Shown: positions 7,288 to 13,769 of the stretch, in pieces
Position numbering within the stretch: position 1 is the first letter of the stretch
Layout: every line of letters starts with the position of its first letter
Assembly: GCA_004144935.1 (NCBI GenBank)
Contig: SDZP01000057.1
Span: 1-13,861, forward strand
Source: Caulobacteraceae bacterium
GTDB taxonomy: Bacteria > Pseudomonadota > Alphaproteobacteria > Caulobacterales > Caulobacteraceae
Length of the DNA stretch: 13,861 bases
Direction: 5' to 3'
Position numbers and translations under genes: made by a program
The notes under the pieces: model-generated
What the model was told of the DNA's origin: nothing
Databases searched by the model: none
Seen by the model: the letters and a program-made list of their open reading frames with translations, nothing else

Positions 7288-7360
7288 TGCAACTTCGTTG
7301 AAAGCCGTTGTTGGCTTGTGCCCTGATGTGTCAGCCTCAGGCGGCAGAGAGCGGGGTTGC

Positions 7361-7792
7361 GTGGACGATCTGATTCAAACCTTTGACGACAACCGACGGG
7401 GACGCGCAGGTCGCAAGGAATTCTGGATCGGCTTCCTGATCATCACGATCGCCAACGTCGTTTTGGCGTTTGCGCTTGGCCTGGTTGGCGTTCCCACGGT
7501 CTTGTCCGGCATGCTGACCCTTCCGGTTTGGCTCTACTACGCTGGCCGCCGATTGCACGATCTTGGTCTCGCGGGATGGTTTGGACTTATCCCGTTCGGC
7601 GGCGGCGTCCTCATTGGCGTCTTCGCGGCGGCCGCGCCCATGGATGCGCAGGTCAAGGGCTTTATGTTAGGCGTCCTGCCGCTCGTGTTGACGGTAGCTG
7701 TCGTCCTCTGGCTGGGCTGCGCCCGAGGCCAGGATGGCGCCAACCGTTTCGGTCTGCCTCCGGGCGCTTCTGAACCCGCTGACGTTTTCTGA
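7361..7792 (+). CDS. DUF805 family inner-membrane protein
   Basis: This is a 143-aa integral membrane protein of the DUF805 (YhaH-like) family, whose biochemical role is unknown. Family hallmarks are visible: the N-terminal RGRAGRKEFW, the RRLHDLGLAGW motif between helices, and the C-terminal GQDGANRFG. Hydrophobic segments lie at about 22-43, 46-62, 73-92 and 101-120, consistent with four membrane helices. I chose the GTG at 7361, with a purine-rich GAGAGCGGGG stretch just upstream, because the family normally begins only 10-15 residues before the RGRxxRKEFW motif. A TTG at 7298 would add 21 residues unlike the family. The gene is noticeably less GC-rich than its neighbours (many TTT, TTG, GTT, CTT codons), so it may be a later arrival. 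It stands alone between divergent dnaJ-like and gntR-like genes. Confidence 0.85.
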   Translation: MDDLIQTFDDNRRGRAGRKEFWIGFLIITIANVVLAFALGLVGVPTVLSGMLTLPVWLYYAGRRLHDLGLAGWFGLIPFGGGVLIGVFAAAAPMDAQVKGFMLGVLPLVLTVAVVLWLGCARGQDGANRFGLPPGASEPADVF

Positions 7793-7807
7793 AAATTCCA
7801 ACCGGCC

Positions 7808-7837
7808 TTGACCGACGCAAACACTTCGCCCTAGTGT
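7808..7837 (+). promoter_or_regulatory. Candidate sigma-70 promoter of the gntR-like gene
   Basis: TTGACC at 7808-7813 serves as -35 and TAGTGT at 7832-7837 as a weak -10, with 18-bp spacing. The -10 overlaps the palindrome at 7834-7855, so a bound repressor would block RNA polymerase. The match is moderate and the position is right for a gene starting at 7872. Confidence 0.4.
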
Positions 7838-7855
7838 ACTAGTTAACCGATACAC
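7834..7855. promoter_or_regulatory. Palindromic candidate operator of the YtrA-type regulator
   Basis: This is a 22-bp imperfect palindrome with outer arms GTGTA (7834-7838) and TACAC (7851-7855) around a central GTTAAC core (7842-7847). Eight of the eleven base pairs of the dyad match. GntR-family dimers bind such dyads, and YtrA-type repressors commonly control their own operon from a site overlapping the promoter. The site ends 16 bp before the start codon. Binding is inferred. Confidence 0.55.
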
Positions 7856-7871
7856 CAGGTTACCAGCCGCT

Positions 7872-8252
7872 TTGCATATCGCCATCAACACGACCGACGC
7901 CCGGCCGATCTACGTCCAGATCATGGACGAGGTCCGGCGCGCCCTCGTGCTCGGCTCCCTGCGGGCCGAAGACCCCCTACCCTCCGTCCGCCAACTGGCC
8001 GGCGACCTGCGCCTCAACCCCAACACCGTCGCCCAGGCCTACCGCGAGCTCGAGCGCGAGGGGGTGGTCTATGTCCGCCGGGGCCAGGGGACCTTCGTCT
8101 CCGACCGCCCGACCGCCGCGCCGGAGCGCGACGCCATCGTCCGGGAGGTCGCCGCCCGCGCCCTGCTCGACGCCCATCGCCACGGCCTCAGCGCCGACGA
8201 CCTCATCGCCGCTGTCCGCCAGGCCGCCGACACGCCCAGAGCCGCAGAATGA
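7872..8252 (+). CDS. YtrA-subfamily GntR transcriptional regulator
   Basis: This short (126-aa) GntR repressor has a winged helix-turn-helix at about residues 10-78. It shows the family opening PIYVQIMDEVRRALVLGSL, the helix-turn-helix DPLPSVRQLAGDLRLNPNTVAQAYRELEREG and the wing VVYVRRGQGTFVSD. Only about 45 helical residues follow, so there is no FadR/HutC/MocR effector domain. That is the YtrA layout, in which the regulator usually controls its own operon with linked membrane proteins. The TTG at 7872 is the only start that preserves the N-terminus; a plausible ribosome-binding site is lacking. Its stop overlaps the start of the damaged DedA gene (ATGA, 8249-8252), so the two were probably cotranscribed. 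The inducer is unknown. Confidence 0.9.
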   Translation: MHIAINTTDARPIYVQIMDEVRRALVLGSLRAEDPLPSVRQLAGDLRLNPNTVAQAYRELEREGVVYVRRGQGTFVSDRPTAAPERDAIVREVAARALLDAHRHGLSADDLIAAVRQAADTPRAAE

Positions 8253-8800
8253 ACCCTGACCCATCCCTCGCCCTCCACGGCGCTGATGGTCATCGCCGGG
8301 GGCTTGGCCGCGGCCGGCATCCTCGACCCCGTCGCCGTCGTCGCCTGGTGCGTCGCGGGGCCGTGGCGGGCGACGCCGTCAGCTACTGGATCGGCCGCCG
8401 GGCTGGTTCGGGCGCGTTCAGAGCGCCGATCATACGCCGCCGCCGCCGCGTCATCGCCCGCGCCCGGCTCTTCTTCCGCCGCTACGGGGCCGCCTCCGTC
8501 TACCTCTGCCGGTTCCTGGGGCCGGTGCGGGCCTTCGTGCCGCTGATCGCCGTCATGACGGCGATGAATCAGCTGCGCTTCAAGGTCGCCTACATCGGCT
8601 CGGCCATCGTCTGGGTCACGGTCATGCTGGCCCCCGGCTACCTGGCCGCCAAGGGGGCCCAGCAGGCCCACCTCGAAAGCGTCTGGATCGTCATCGGCAT
8701 CGTCTCCGTCGTCTGCATCGCCGTCCTCGCCCGCCGCCTGCTCAAGGCCCCGCGCCCGTCAGGACCCGGCCGGCGTCCAGCTCAGGTCGACGAGTTCTGA
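8249..8800 (+). pseudogene. DedA-family membrane protein gene, apparently frameshifted and internally deleted
   Basis: DedA proteins are polytopic inner-membrane proteins tied to membrane and lipid homeostasis. The 3' two thirds encode clear DedA sequence: GDAVSYWIGRR, ARLFFRRYG, VYLCRFLGPVRAFVPLIA, and two C-terminal helices. In the same frame the 5' part is arginine-rich nonsense (about residues 11-38). Frame +1 over 8262-8358 instead encodes DedA-like PSTALMVIAGGLAAAGILD. Adding one G to the run at 8357-8360 would join VAWCVAG to AVAGDAVSYW exactly. Between the ATGA-coupled start (MNPDPSLAL) and PSTALMV, some 25-30 residues normal for the family are missing, with CCCTC repeats at the junction. 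The two frame changes cancel, so 183 codons stay open. A sequencing or assembly error could explain the G run but less easily the deletion. Confidence 0.75.
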
Positions 8801-9001
8801 GGCCATCCGGCCGGCCGCCTCGCGAACCACCTGCTCGACTTCATCGAGGATGTAGTGGCGGCGGTTTGGCGGCGAGAAGGCATAGAGCGCCATCAGCGTA
8901 TGCAGCCGCTCCCGCACCTTCGGCGGCTCGTGCAGTGAATTCAGCAGGTCCAGCGTCGGCGGCCCCACCGGCTCCTCGAGGATCAGTCTGGTCGGCTTCA
9001 T
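8759..9001 (-). CDS. Small protein of unknown function downstream of tadG-like gene
   Basis: I do not recognise this 80-aa product. It is soluble and mostly helical (PPKVRERLHTLMALYAF, then RHYILDEVEQVVREAAGRM), starts MKPTRLILEEPVG, and has no signal peptide or membrane segment. Coding is supported by high G/C at third positions, an ATG at 9001 with a purine-rich AGGG ribosome-binding site about 10 bp upstream, and a 23-bp gap after the TadG-like gene on the same strand, which suggests a third gene of that operon. The last 42 bp overlap the end of the convergent dedA remnant, so its 3' end is less certain. A link to Tad function is only positional. Confidence 0.6.
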   Translation of the reverse strand: MKPTRLILEEPVGPPTLDLLNSLHEPPKVRERLHTLMALYAFSPPNRRHYILDEVEQVVREAAGRMASELVDLSWTPAGS

Positions 9002-9024
9002 CTCTTGTGTTTCCCTCGAAATCT

Positions 9025-10689
9025 TCAGGCGACCAGCGCCGCGTCACGGCAACGAAGGCCGTTGACCCGCACGTCCAGCTCACCCAGTCCGACGCCCAGC
9101 AGGTCGGTGAGACCATTCAGCGTGCCGTCCAGCGGTCCCGCCAGCGAGCCCAGCGTCTGGTTCACAGAGCTGACGATGCCGGATTTCAGTGGCGTCAGGC
9201 CGATGCCGAGCAGGTTGACCGTCAGCTCGGTGTTCCCCAGCAGGCTGGACAGGCTGGTCTGCGCCGTGTCCCGGGTCGAGGCGGTGCGGATCACCCGCCC
9301 GTCGATGTCGCCCTGGCTGAAGGTCAGGGTCCGCCAGGCGTCGCCGCCGACCCGGGTGTCGGCTTGACCGGTGACCGACAACAGCGGCACGGCCACGAAC
9401 CGCGCCGGGCTGACTGTCAGTTCGCTCTTGAAGTTGCCAAGCCTGCCCTTTTCGATCTCGCCGATCACCAGCCGGCCGATGCCCGGCGAGGCGGCGATCC
9501 CAACCTGCCCCGTCGCGCAGTTGATGGAGTCCAGCCTGGCCCGTCCCTCGGCCAGCTGCAGCAGAACCGGCAGCCGCACCTGGGCGAACCCCAGCCCGGC
9601 CGCGCCGACCGGCGAGGTGTCAAGCTCGATGAACAACCGCGTCTGGGCCGTGCGCAGGATGACGCCCTTGTCGGCCGTCACCGACAGCCAGGGCGAATTG
9701 TTCGGCCGCTCGCCGATGGCCAGGGTGGCGTCGGCCTTCAGCAGGCCGGGAACGCCGGCCGACAGGTCAAGCGCCACCTGGCGCCCCTCCTGGCCGGTCA
9801 GCAGCAGGGCGCGAGCCAGGTCCAGGCTGCTCAGCGAGATGGTCGCCCGCGAGCCGCCAGCGGCCCGGTCCTGGTCGCCGTAGACCCCGAGATCCAGCAG
9901 ATGCGACATCTTCAGGTTGGGGACGCTCGCCGAGGCGTTGGCCAGCACCTTGATGCTGCCCGCCTCGCGCGTGGCGCCCTGGGCGGTCAGCACGTCGGCC
10001 AGGGCGTTGAGAGCCATCGGCGCGCTGACCTCGGTGTCCAGCACCTGGTCGAAGGTGGCCGCCTTCAGGTTCAGCCGCGTGGCCAGGGCCGGTACATAAC
10101 GCAGCAGGTCGACATCGGCGGCGGCCAGGGCCTGGTAGTCCATCACCGACAGGTTGACCTGGCTGCCGGTCAGGCCGGTGAGCAGGGCGTTGGCGACGCC
10201 GCCGTTCAGGGAGGCCAGGCGGGAGCCGATGCTGAACGAGGCCAGCTGCGTCTGGGCAGTCGCCCCGACCCGGCTGATGGCCACCGTCGGCTTGCCCATG
10301 ACGAAGGCGCCGAAGGCCAGCCTGGCCTGGCTGTGCAGCCGCACCCGCGCCGCCGAGGGGCTGGCCCCGCCGACCTTGAACCGCTGCGCCGCCGGGATGG
10401 CGGCGTCCGGCGTGTAGGTCCCAAGCTCCAGTTCCACCCGCGTGGCGCCGCCCAGCCCGTTGGCCGCCACGGTCGCCTCGGCCGCCGTCTGCGCCCGGCC
10501 GATGTCGTTGGCGGCCGCCAGGGCGGCAAGGTCCGCCACCCCCTGCAGCTTGCGGCTTTCCAGGTAGATGGATCCCAGGTCGATGCCGACCGCCGCCGAG
10601 GCCAGCAGCATCGCCGCCCCCAGGGCGACGATCATCGACACGCCGCCCTGCTGATCGCCGGCGAAGCTCTGCGTGCGCGGGCCGGGCAT
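9025..10689 (-). CDS. TadG-like (DUF2134) Flp pilus assembly/secreted protein
   Basis: The product is a 554-aa envelope protein of the TadG/DUF2134 class, minor pilin-like proteins linked to Tad/Flp pili. After a short polar N-terminus comes QQGGVSMIVALGAAMLL, a single membrane helix at about 17-38. The class-typical VGIDLGSIYLESRKLQGVADLAALAAA segment follows. The remaining ~490 residues look like a beta-rich extracytoplasmic domain with repeated Val/Leu/Thr/Ser strands. One Cys lies near the middle of the distal part (SINCATGQ) and another close to the C-terminus (GLRCRDAA), a possible disulfide. I chose the ATG at 10689 because it overlaps the TadE stop as TGATG, implying translational coupling. 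An upstream start at 10767 would encode out-of-frame tadE sequence. Other Tad genes (ATPase, secretin, pilin, peptidase) are not in the window. Confidence 0.85.
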   Translation of the reverse strand: MPGPRTQSFAGDQQGGVSMIVALGAAMLLASAAVGIDLGSIYLESRKLQGVADLAALAAANDIGRAQTAAEATVAANGLGGATRVELELGTYTPDAAIPAAQRFKVGGASPSAARVRLHSQARLAFGAFVMGKPTVAISRVGATAQTQLASFSIGSRLASLNGGVANALLTGLTGSQVNLSVMDYQALAAADVDLLRYVPALATRLNLKAATFDQVLDTEVSAPMALNALADVLTAQGATREAGSIKVLANASASVPNLKMSHLLDLGVYGDQDRAAGGSRATISLSSLDLARALLLTGQEGRQVALDLSAGVPGLLKADATLAIGERPNNSPWLSVTADKGVILRTAQTRLFIELDTSPVGAAGLGFAQVRLPVLLQLAEGRARLDSINCATGQVGIAASPGIGRLVIGEIEKGRLGNFKSELTVSPARFVAVPLLSVTGQADTRVGGDAWRTLTFSQGDIDGRVIRTASTRDTAQTSLSSLLGNTELTVNLLGIGLTPLKSGIVSSVNQTLGSLAGPLDGTLNGLTDLLGVGLGELDVRVNGLRCRDAALVA

Positions 10690-11105
10690 CAGTAGCCCCC
10701 CAGCCGGACAACCGCGTTGCTGGCGATCGTGCTGGAGGGCATCGGCAGGATGCCCTTGAACAGCCAAAAGGGTGTCGCCGAGGCGTCGTAGGACACGGTG
10801 ACGGTCATCCGCTGGGCGTCTTCGACGACGACGACCTTCACCGCCTTGGGATCGAGGATCGAATAGGCGGGCAGGCCGGCCGTCACGCTGGCCTGGGCCA
10901 GGCTGGCCCGCTCGGCCTTGTTCAGCCCGCCGATCGCCGCCCGGGCGCTGTCGTTGGCCGACTGCTGCACGCTATGCGATAGCCAGAAGTAGCCGCCGTA
11001 GCAGACGATGCCGAGAAGCATCGCAACCAGCGCTGGCGCCAGCATGGCGAATTCGATCGCGGCCGTGCCGCGCTCGTCGGCGAAATGAAATCGAGGTTTC
11101 GGCAC
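10689..11105 (-). CDS. TadE-family pseudopilin-like protein
   Basis: This is a 138-aa TadE-type minor pseudopilin. The N-terminus MPKPRFHFADERG is followed by TAAIEF, so it shows the prepilin-peptidase pattern: Gly13 before the cut and Glu at +5 (residue 18). A hydrophobic helix covers about 15-40 (AMLAPALVAMLLGIVCYGGYF). The rest resembles TadE: QQSANDSARAAIGGL, then a beta-rich C-terminal domain. The start is a GTG at 11105 with a GGA just upstream; no in-frame ATG lies near. The stop overlaps the tadG-like start by one base. TadE and TadG are needed for Flp pilus assembly where studied; this pair is isolated from other tad genes, so it may serve a distant locus or another export function. 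Confidence 0.88.
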   Translation of the reverse strand: MPKPRFHFADERGTAAIEFAMLAPALVAMLLGIVCYGGYFWLSHSVQQSANDSARAAIGGLNKAERASLAQASVTAGLPAYSILDPKAVKVVVVEDAQRMTVTVSYDASATPFWLFKGILPMPSSTIASNAVVRLGGY

Positions 11106-11148
11106 TTCCGGGCCCCATAAAAGTCCTGCTTGAAGAGACGTTAGCCGG

Positions 11149-11192
11149 GACTCGATGAATCAAAATTTAATCTGCCACTGAACAATCGATTC
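11149..11192. promoter_or_regulatory. Cluster of three GANTC (CcrM-type methylation) sites
   Basis: GACTC (11149), GAATC (11157) and GATTC (11188) lie within 44 bp, 44-88 bp before the tadE-like start. In Caulobacterales the cell-cycle methylase CcrM modifies GANTC, and GcrA uses methylated sites in promoters. I noticed only about ten other GANTC sites in the whole window, almost all inside genes. Cell-cycle control of the tadE-tadG operon is an inference. Confidence 0.5.
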
Positions 11193-11244
11193 ATACTCCA
11201 GTCTATACATTCATAGAGACATCGATTTTCGGTTCGTTGTTCAG
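11178..11244. repeat. Nested inverted repeats
   Basis: Perfect 8-bp arms CTGAACAA (11178-11185) and TTGTTCAG (11237-11244) enclose an imperfect 7-bp inner pair GTCTATA (11201-11207) / TAGAGAC (11214-11220) and two ATCGAT palindromes. The outer arms could be a split operator or cruciform; no target-site duplication was seen, so an insertion-element end is not supported. Confidence 0.4.
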
Positions 11245-11308
11245 GTTGGGAACAATATCTGCTGCGACAACCCGTCGCTTCTGGAAATTATCTAAAGTAA
11301 TATATCAG

Positions 11309-11413
11309 CTATACTCCAATACAGAATGTCGCACCCGCCGCCCAACAGACGCCTAAAAGTAGCAAGATGAGAATTTTCGTGCCGAAACGCCTGCCGCCCG
11401 CCCGCCACGACAT
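11309..11413 (-). CDS. Possible 34-aa single-helix membrane peptide
   Basis: An ATG at 11413 opens 34 codons. A basic start (MSWRAGGRRFGTK) is followed by a strongly hydrophobic helix (ILILLLLGVCWAAGATFCIGV) running to the C-terminus, ending in TAG at 11309. The basic-then-hydrophobic layout is that of small inner-membrane peptides. A purine stretch GGCGGAG directly abuts the ATG, too close for an ideal ribosome-binding site. Codon choice in the 3' half (TTA, CTA, ATT, GTA) follows the AT-rich surroundings rather than the genome's style. It is on the tadE strand, about 200 bp upstream. It is not a Flp pilin: the peptidase motif is absent. Chance is a real alternative. Confidence 0.25.
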   Translation of the reverse strand: MSWRAGGRRFGTKILILLLLGVCWAAGATFCIGV

Positions 11414-11495
11414 CTCCGCCTGCGACGCGTTGTCACACTTTTTGGTTGAGTTCCAGCGTCCAGTCTGCTGACCCGCGTTCTCCGGAGACTTTCCA

Positions 11496-12665
11496 GTGAG
11501 TTTGATCCTGCGCCCTTTCACCCTGGCCGACGCCCCGGCCGTCAACGCCCTGTGCGACCAGGTCTGGTGGCCGACCCGCAGTCTGGCCGGTTGGCGCTGG
11601 ATGATGGACGGCCCGCCGGGCGGCCGGCCGGCGGGGGAAGCCGCGACCGGCGGCTGGGTCTGCGAGCAGGACGGCGAGGTCCGCGCCTTCCTGGGCAACA
11701 GCATCCAGCGCTTCGACTGGCTCGGCGCAGCCCTGTACGGTTCGACCGGCCACACCCTGGTCGCCGATCCGCGCGCCAAGGGCGCCGCTCGCCGACTGCT
11801 GCGCGCCCTCGTCAACCAGCAGAACCGCTTCGCGGTCTACACCTTCAATGCCAATGCCCTCTCCAGCGGCTTCTACCGCCACTACGCGATGACACCCTGG
11901 CCCAACGCCACCCATGCGGTGAAGTACAGCTGGCGCACCGACCTGGCAGGCGTCGCGGCCGAGCGCTTGACGTGGAAACTGTCGCGCCTGACCGGCCTCG
12001 AGGCCGCCCGCGCCGGTCCCGAGCGATTCATGCGGGCGGTCCCGGCCCGTCGCCTACGCCTGCCCGCGTCGGTCACCGCCCTCTCGGTCCAGGACATCGG
12101 CCCGGCCTTCGACGCCCTCTGCGCCGACGTCGTCGCCACCGGCCTGTGCGTGGCCCGCCGTGACGCCGCAACCCTGCGGTGGCGCCTCACCGATCCCGAC
12201 AACACCCGCGCCCCCATCCTGCTGGCCTATGAGGAAGACGGCCGCCTGGCAGGCTACCTGTTGGCCCAGTTCGCCAAGCAGACCCAGCTCGACCAGGTCA
12301 CCTTGGAGATCATAGACCTCTTCGCCCTTCCCCGCCGGTCCGTGAGAGCCATTCCGACGCTGGTCGGGACGCTGGTAGCCAACGCGCGCCGCCTGGGCGC
12401 GGTCAGGGTGCGGATGCAGACCATCTCGCCGGACATGGACCAACTGCTGCGCCAGACGCCCGGCGCCCGCCGGCAGATCACCCACGGCCACTGCCACACC
12501 CGCTTCTATGGCCAGGACGCCCTGCAGGTCTCCGGCGACTGGCGCCCGACGCCCTACGACGGCGACTACGGCCTGGTGCTGCGCCCGCCGCCGCTCAGGC
12601 CGCCTGCGCGCGGGGAAGCCAGCGGCGCGCGAGCGCCTGGCGCCGCCGCCGAAAGCCTCGCCTGA
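11496..12665 (+). CDS. Two-domain GNAT family N-acetyltransferase
   Basis: This 389-aa protein is related to GNAT acyl-CoA-dependent transferases with two tandem GNAT-like folds. The first (about 4-150) begins LILRPFTLADAPAVNALCDQVWW. It has a loop/helix DPRAKGAARRLLRALV in the place of the acetyl-CoA pyrophosphate-binding motif, then NANALSSGFYRHYAM, matching the usual N...GF...YGM region. The second (about 205-345) includes LLAYEEDGRLAGYLLAQF and LVGTLVANARRLGAVRVRM. The R-x-x-G-x-G/A core is weak in both, so one domain may be structural. The tail after 355 is Pro/Ala/Arg-rich. The start is GTG at 11496 with a GGAGA ribosome-binding site about 7 bp upstream. The substrate cannot be predicted; similar proteins occur near surface polysaccharide genes, but none is seen here. 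Confidence 0.82.
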   Translation: MSLILRPFTLADAPAVNALCDQVWWPTRSLAGWRWMMDGPPGGRPAGEAATGGWVCEQDGEVRAFLGNSIQRFDWLGAALYGSTGHTLVADPRAKGAARRLLRALVNQQNRFAVYTFNANALSSGFYRHYAMTPWPNATHAVKYSWRTDLAGVAAERLTWKLSRLTGLEAARAGPERFMRAVPARRLRLPASVTALSVQDIGPAFDALCADVVATGLCVARRDAATLRWRLTDPDNTRAPILLAYEEDGRLAGYLLAQFAKQTQLDQVTLEIIDLFALPRRSVRAIPTLVGTLVANARRLGAVRVRMQTISPDMDQLLRQTPGARRQITHGHCHTRFYGQDALQVSGDWRPTPYDGDYGLVLRPPPLRPPARGEASGARAPGAAAESLA

Positions 12666-12675
12666 CCACAGTCAG
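12662..12675. other. Small hairpin shared by two convergent stop codons
   Basis: CTGAC (12662-12666) and GTCAG (12671-12675) form a perfect 5-bp stem with a 4-base CACA loop. The stem includes the GNAT stop TGA (12663-12665) and the kinase stop (12672-12674, minus). Only 6 bp separate the two genes. It is too short and lacks a T run for a confident terminator. Confidence 0.25.
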
Positions 12676-13769
12676 TGCAGTTGGCTGCCGGACGCCTTGC
12701 GGGGAATGAAGGTCGCCCGGGTCACGGTGACGGTCATGCCGCCGCTGTCGCTGTCGGCTTCCAGCCGGGCGTCCAGCTGCTTGACCAGCGCCTGGACGAT
12801 CACCGTCCCCAGGCCGCCGACCGCGCCCTGCACGGTTCCCGTCGCCGGCGCCGGCGACTTGCCAACGCCGTTGTCGCTGACCGTCAGCTTCCAGTCCTCG
12901 CCCAGGCTCTCGTAGCGCACCACCACCCGGGCGCCTTCGCGGCCGTCCGGGAAGGCGTACTTGACCGCGTTGATCACCAGCTCGGTGACGATCAGCCCCA
13001 GGCTCACCGCCTGGGCGGAGCCCATCCGCCCCTCGTCGGCCAGCACCTGCAGGCCGATCGGCCGGTCCTCGGCGATCATCGAGCGGCCGAGACTCTCGCA
13101 CAGCTTGCCGAGGTAGGGCCCGACCTCGATCTGGTCGATGCCCTCCACGGCGTGCAGGTGCGATTGCACCGCCGCCACGCTCATCACCCGCTGGTGGGCG
13201 TCCTTCAGATGGTCGCGCGTCTCCGGCGAGTTCACCGCCCGCGCCTTCAGCATCAGGATGCTGGCGATGATCTGCAGGCTGTTGGCGACCCGGTGCTCCA
13301 TCTCCTGCAGCAGGATCTGCTTCTGCTCCAGCAGCGCCTCGGTGCGCGCCAGCAGCTCGGCCAGGTCCCGCTCCATCGTCCGCCTGGTGGTGACGTCGGT
13401 GAAGGCCAGCAGGATGGTGTGGTCGGGGCTGGTCTCATAGACCACCTTGCGGGCGTTCAGCAGCATGGTCCGCTGGCCGACCCCCGGAAAATCGTGGCTG
13501 ACCTCGAAGTCGTCCATCGCCGCCCGCTCGGGAATGATGGTCTCCAGCAGCAGCCGCAGGGCCGGGATATCCCACTGGCCGTCGCCGAGATCGTACAGCA
13601 GGGCCCCGAAGGTATCGTCCGGATCGACCTTGAAGGTCTCATAGAAGGCCCGGCTCGCGGCCATCACCCGCAGGTCGCCGTCCAGCACCAGCAACGGCTC
13701 ATGGATGGTGTTGACGATCGCCTGGGCGAGCGTCTGGGCCTCCGCGATCCCCTGCAAGGGGTTCATCAT
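12672..13769 (-). CDS. Soluble PAS-domain histidine kinase of the HisKA_2 class
   Basis: This is a cytoplasmic hybrid-free sensor kinase of 365 aa with no membrane helices. A PAS domain (about 12-128) contains EPLLVLDGDLRVMAASRAFYETF and ends ILLAFTDVTTRR. A short coiled coil follows (ERDLAELLARTEALLEQKQ). The HisKA_2 dimerisation domain has the phospho-acceptor His159 in QEMEHRVANSLQIIASIL, then an HWE/HisKA_2-style ATPase domain with LIVTELVINAVKYAFP and VSDNGVGK. No cysteine lies in a LOV-type position that I can recognise, so light sensing is not supported. I start at the ATG at 13769 (a second ATG follows). A GTG at 13829 would add 20 residues rich in rare codons. No response regulator is adjacent, so it is an orphan; this class in Caulobacterales often feeds single-domain or PhyR-type regulators (general knowledge). 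Confidence 0.9.
   Translation of the reverse strand: MMNPLQGIAEAQTLAQAIVNTIHEPLLVLDGDLRVMAASRAFYETFKVDPDDTFGALLYDLGDGQWDIPALRLLLETIIPERAAMDDFEVSHDFPGVGQRTMLLNARKVVYETSPDHTILLAFTDVTTRRTMERDLAELLARTEALLEQKQILLQEMEHRVANSLQIIASILMLKARAVNSPETRDHLKDAHQRVMSVAAVQSHLHAVEGIDQIEVGPYLGKLCESLGRSMIAEDRPIGLQVLADEGRMGSAQAVSLGLIVTELVINAVKYAFPDGREGARVVVRYESLGEDWKLTVSDNGVGKSPAPATGTVQGAVGGLGTVIVQALVKQLDARLEADSDSGGMTVTVTRATFIPRKASGSQLH

Larger units (their letters stand above)
11106..11495. other. 390-bp AT-rich intergenic region between tadE-like and GNAT genes
   Basis: This region is far more AT-rich than the rest of the window, especially 11150-11340. It must hold the promoters of the leftward tadE-tadG operon and probably of the rightward GNAT gene. 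It contains three GANTC sites (11149-11153, 11157-11161, 11188-11192), two ATCGAT palindromes (11185-11190, 11221-11226) and nested inverted repeats. A possible small leftward reading frame lies at 11309-11413. No sigma factor box is convincing, and no transposase remnant or RNA gene is recognisable. Confidence 0.7.

Noticed and set aside
8866..10695. A 609-codon open frame on the plus strand
   Set aside because: It is a shadow of the TadG-like gene. The composition is Gln/Arg/Gly-rich with no fold-like pattern, and the minus-strand frame has clear TadG features and a coupled start.
11178..11244. Inverted repeats as ends of a small transposable element
   Set aside because: Arms are only 8 bp, there is no flanking target duplication and no second copy in the window.
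11246..11275. A GGAAC box suggesting an ECF sigma (EcfG/SigT-like) promoter
   Set aside because: The CGTT-like -10 does not occur at the required 16-17 bp; the nearest CGTC is about 19 bp away.
11433..11915. Minus-strand open frames over the start of the GNAT gene
   Set aside because: The plus-strand frame has a ribosome-binding site and GNAT-like sequence; the minus frames are low-complexity shadows.
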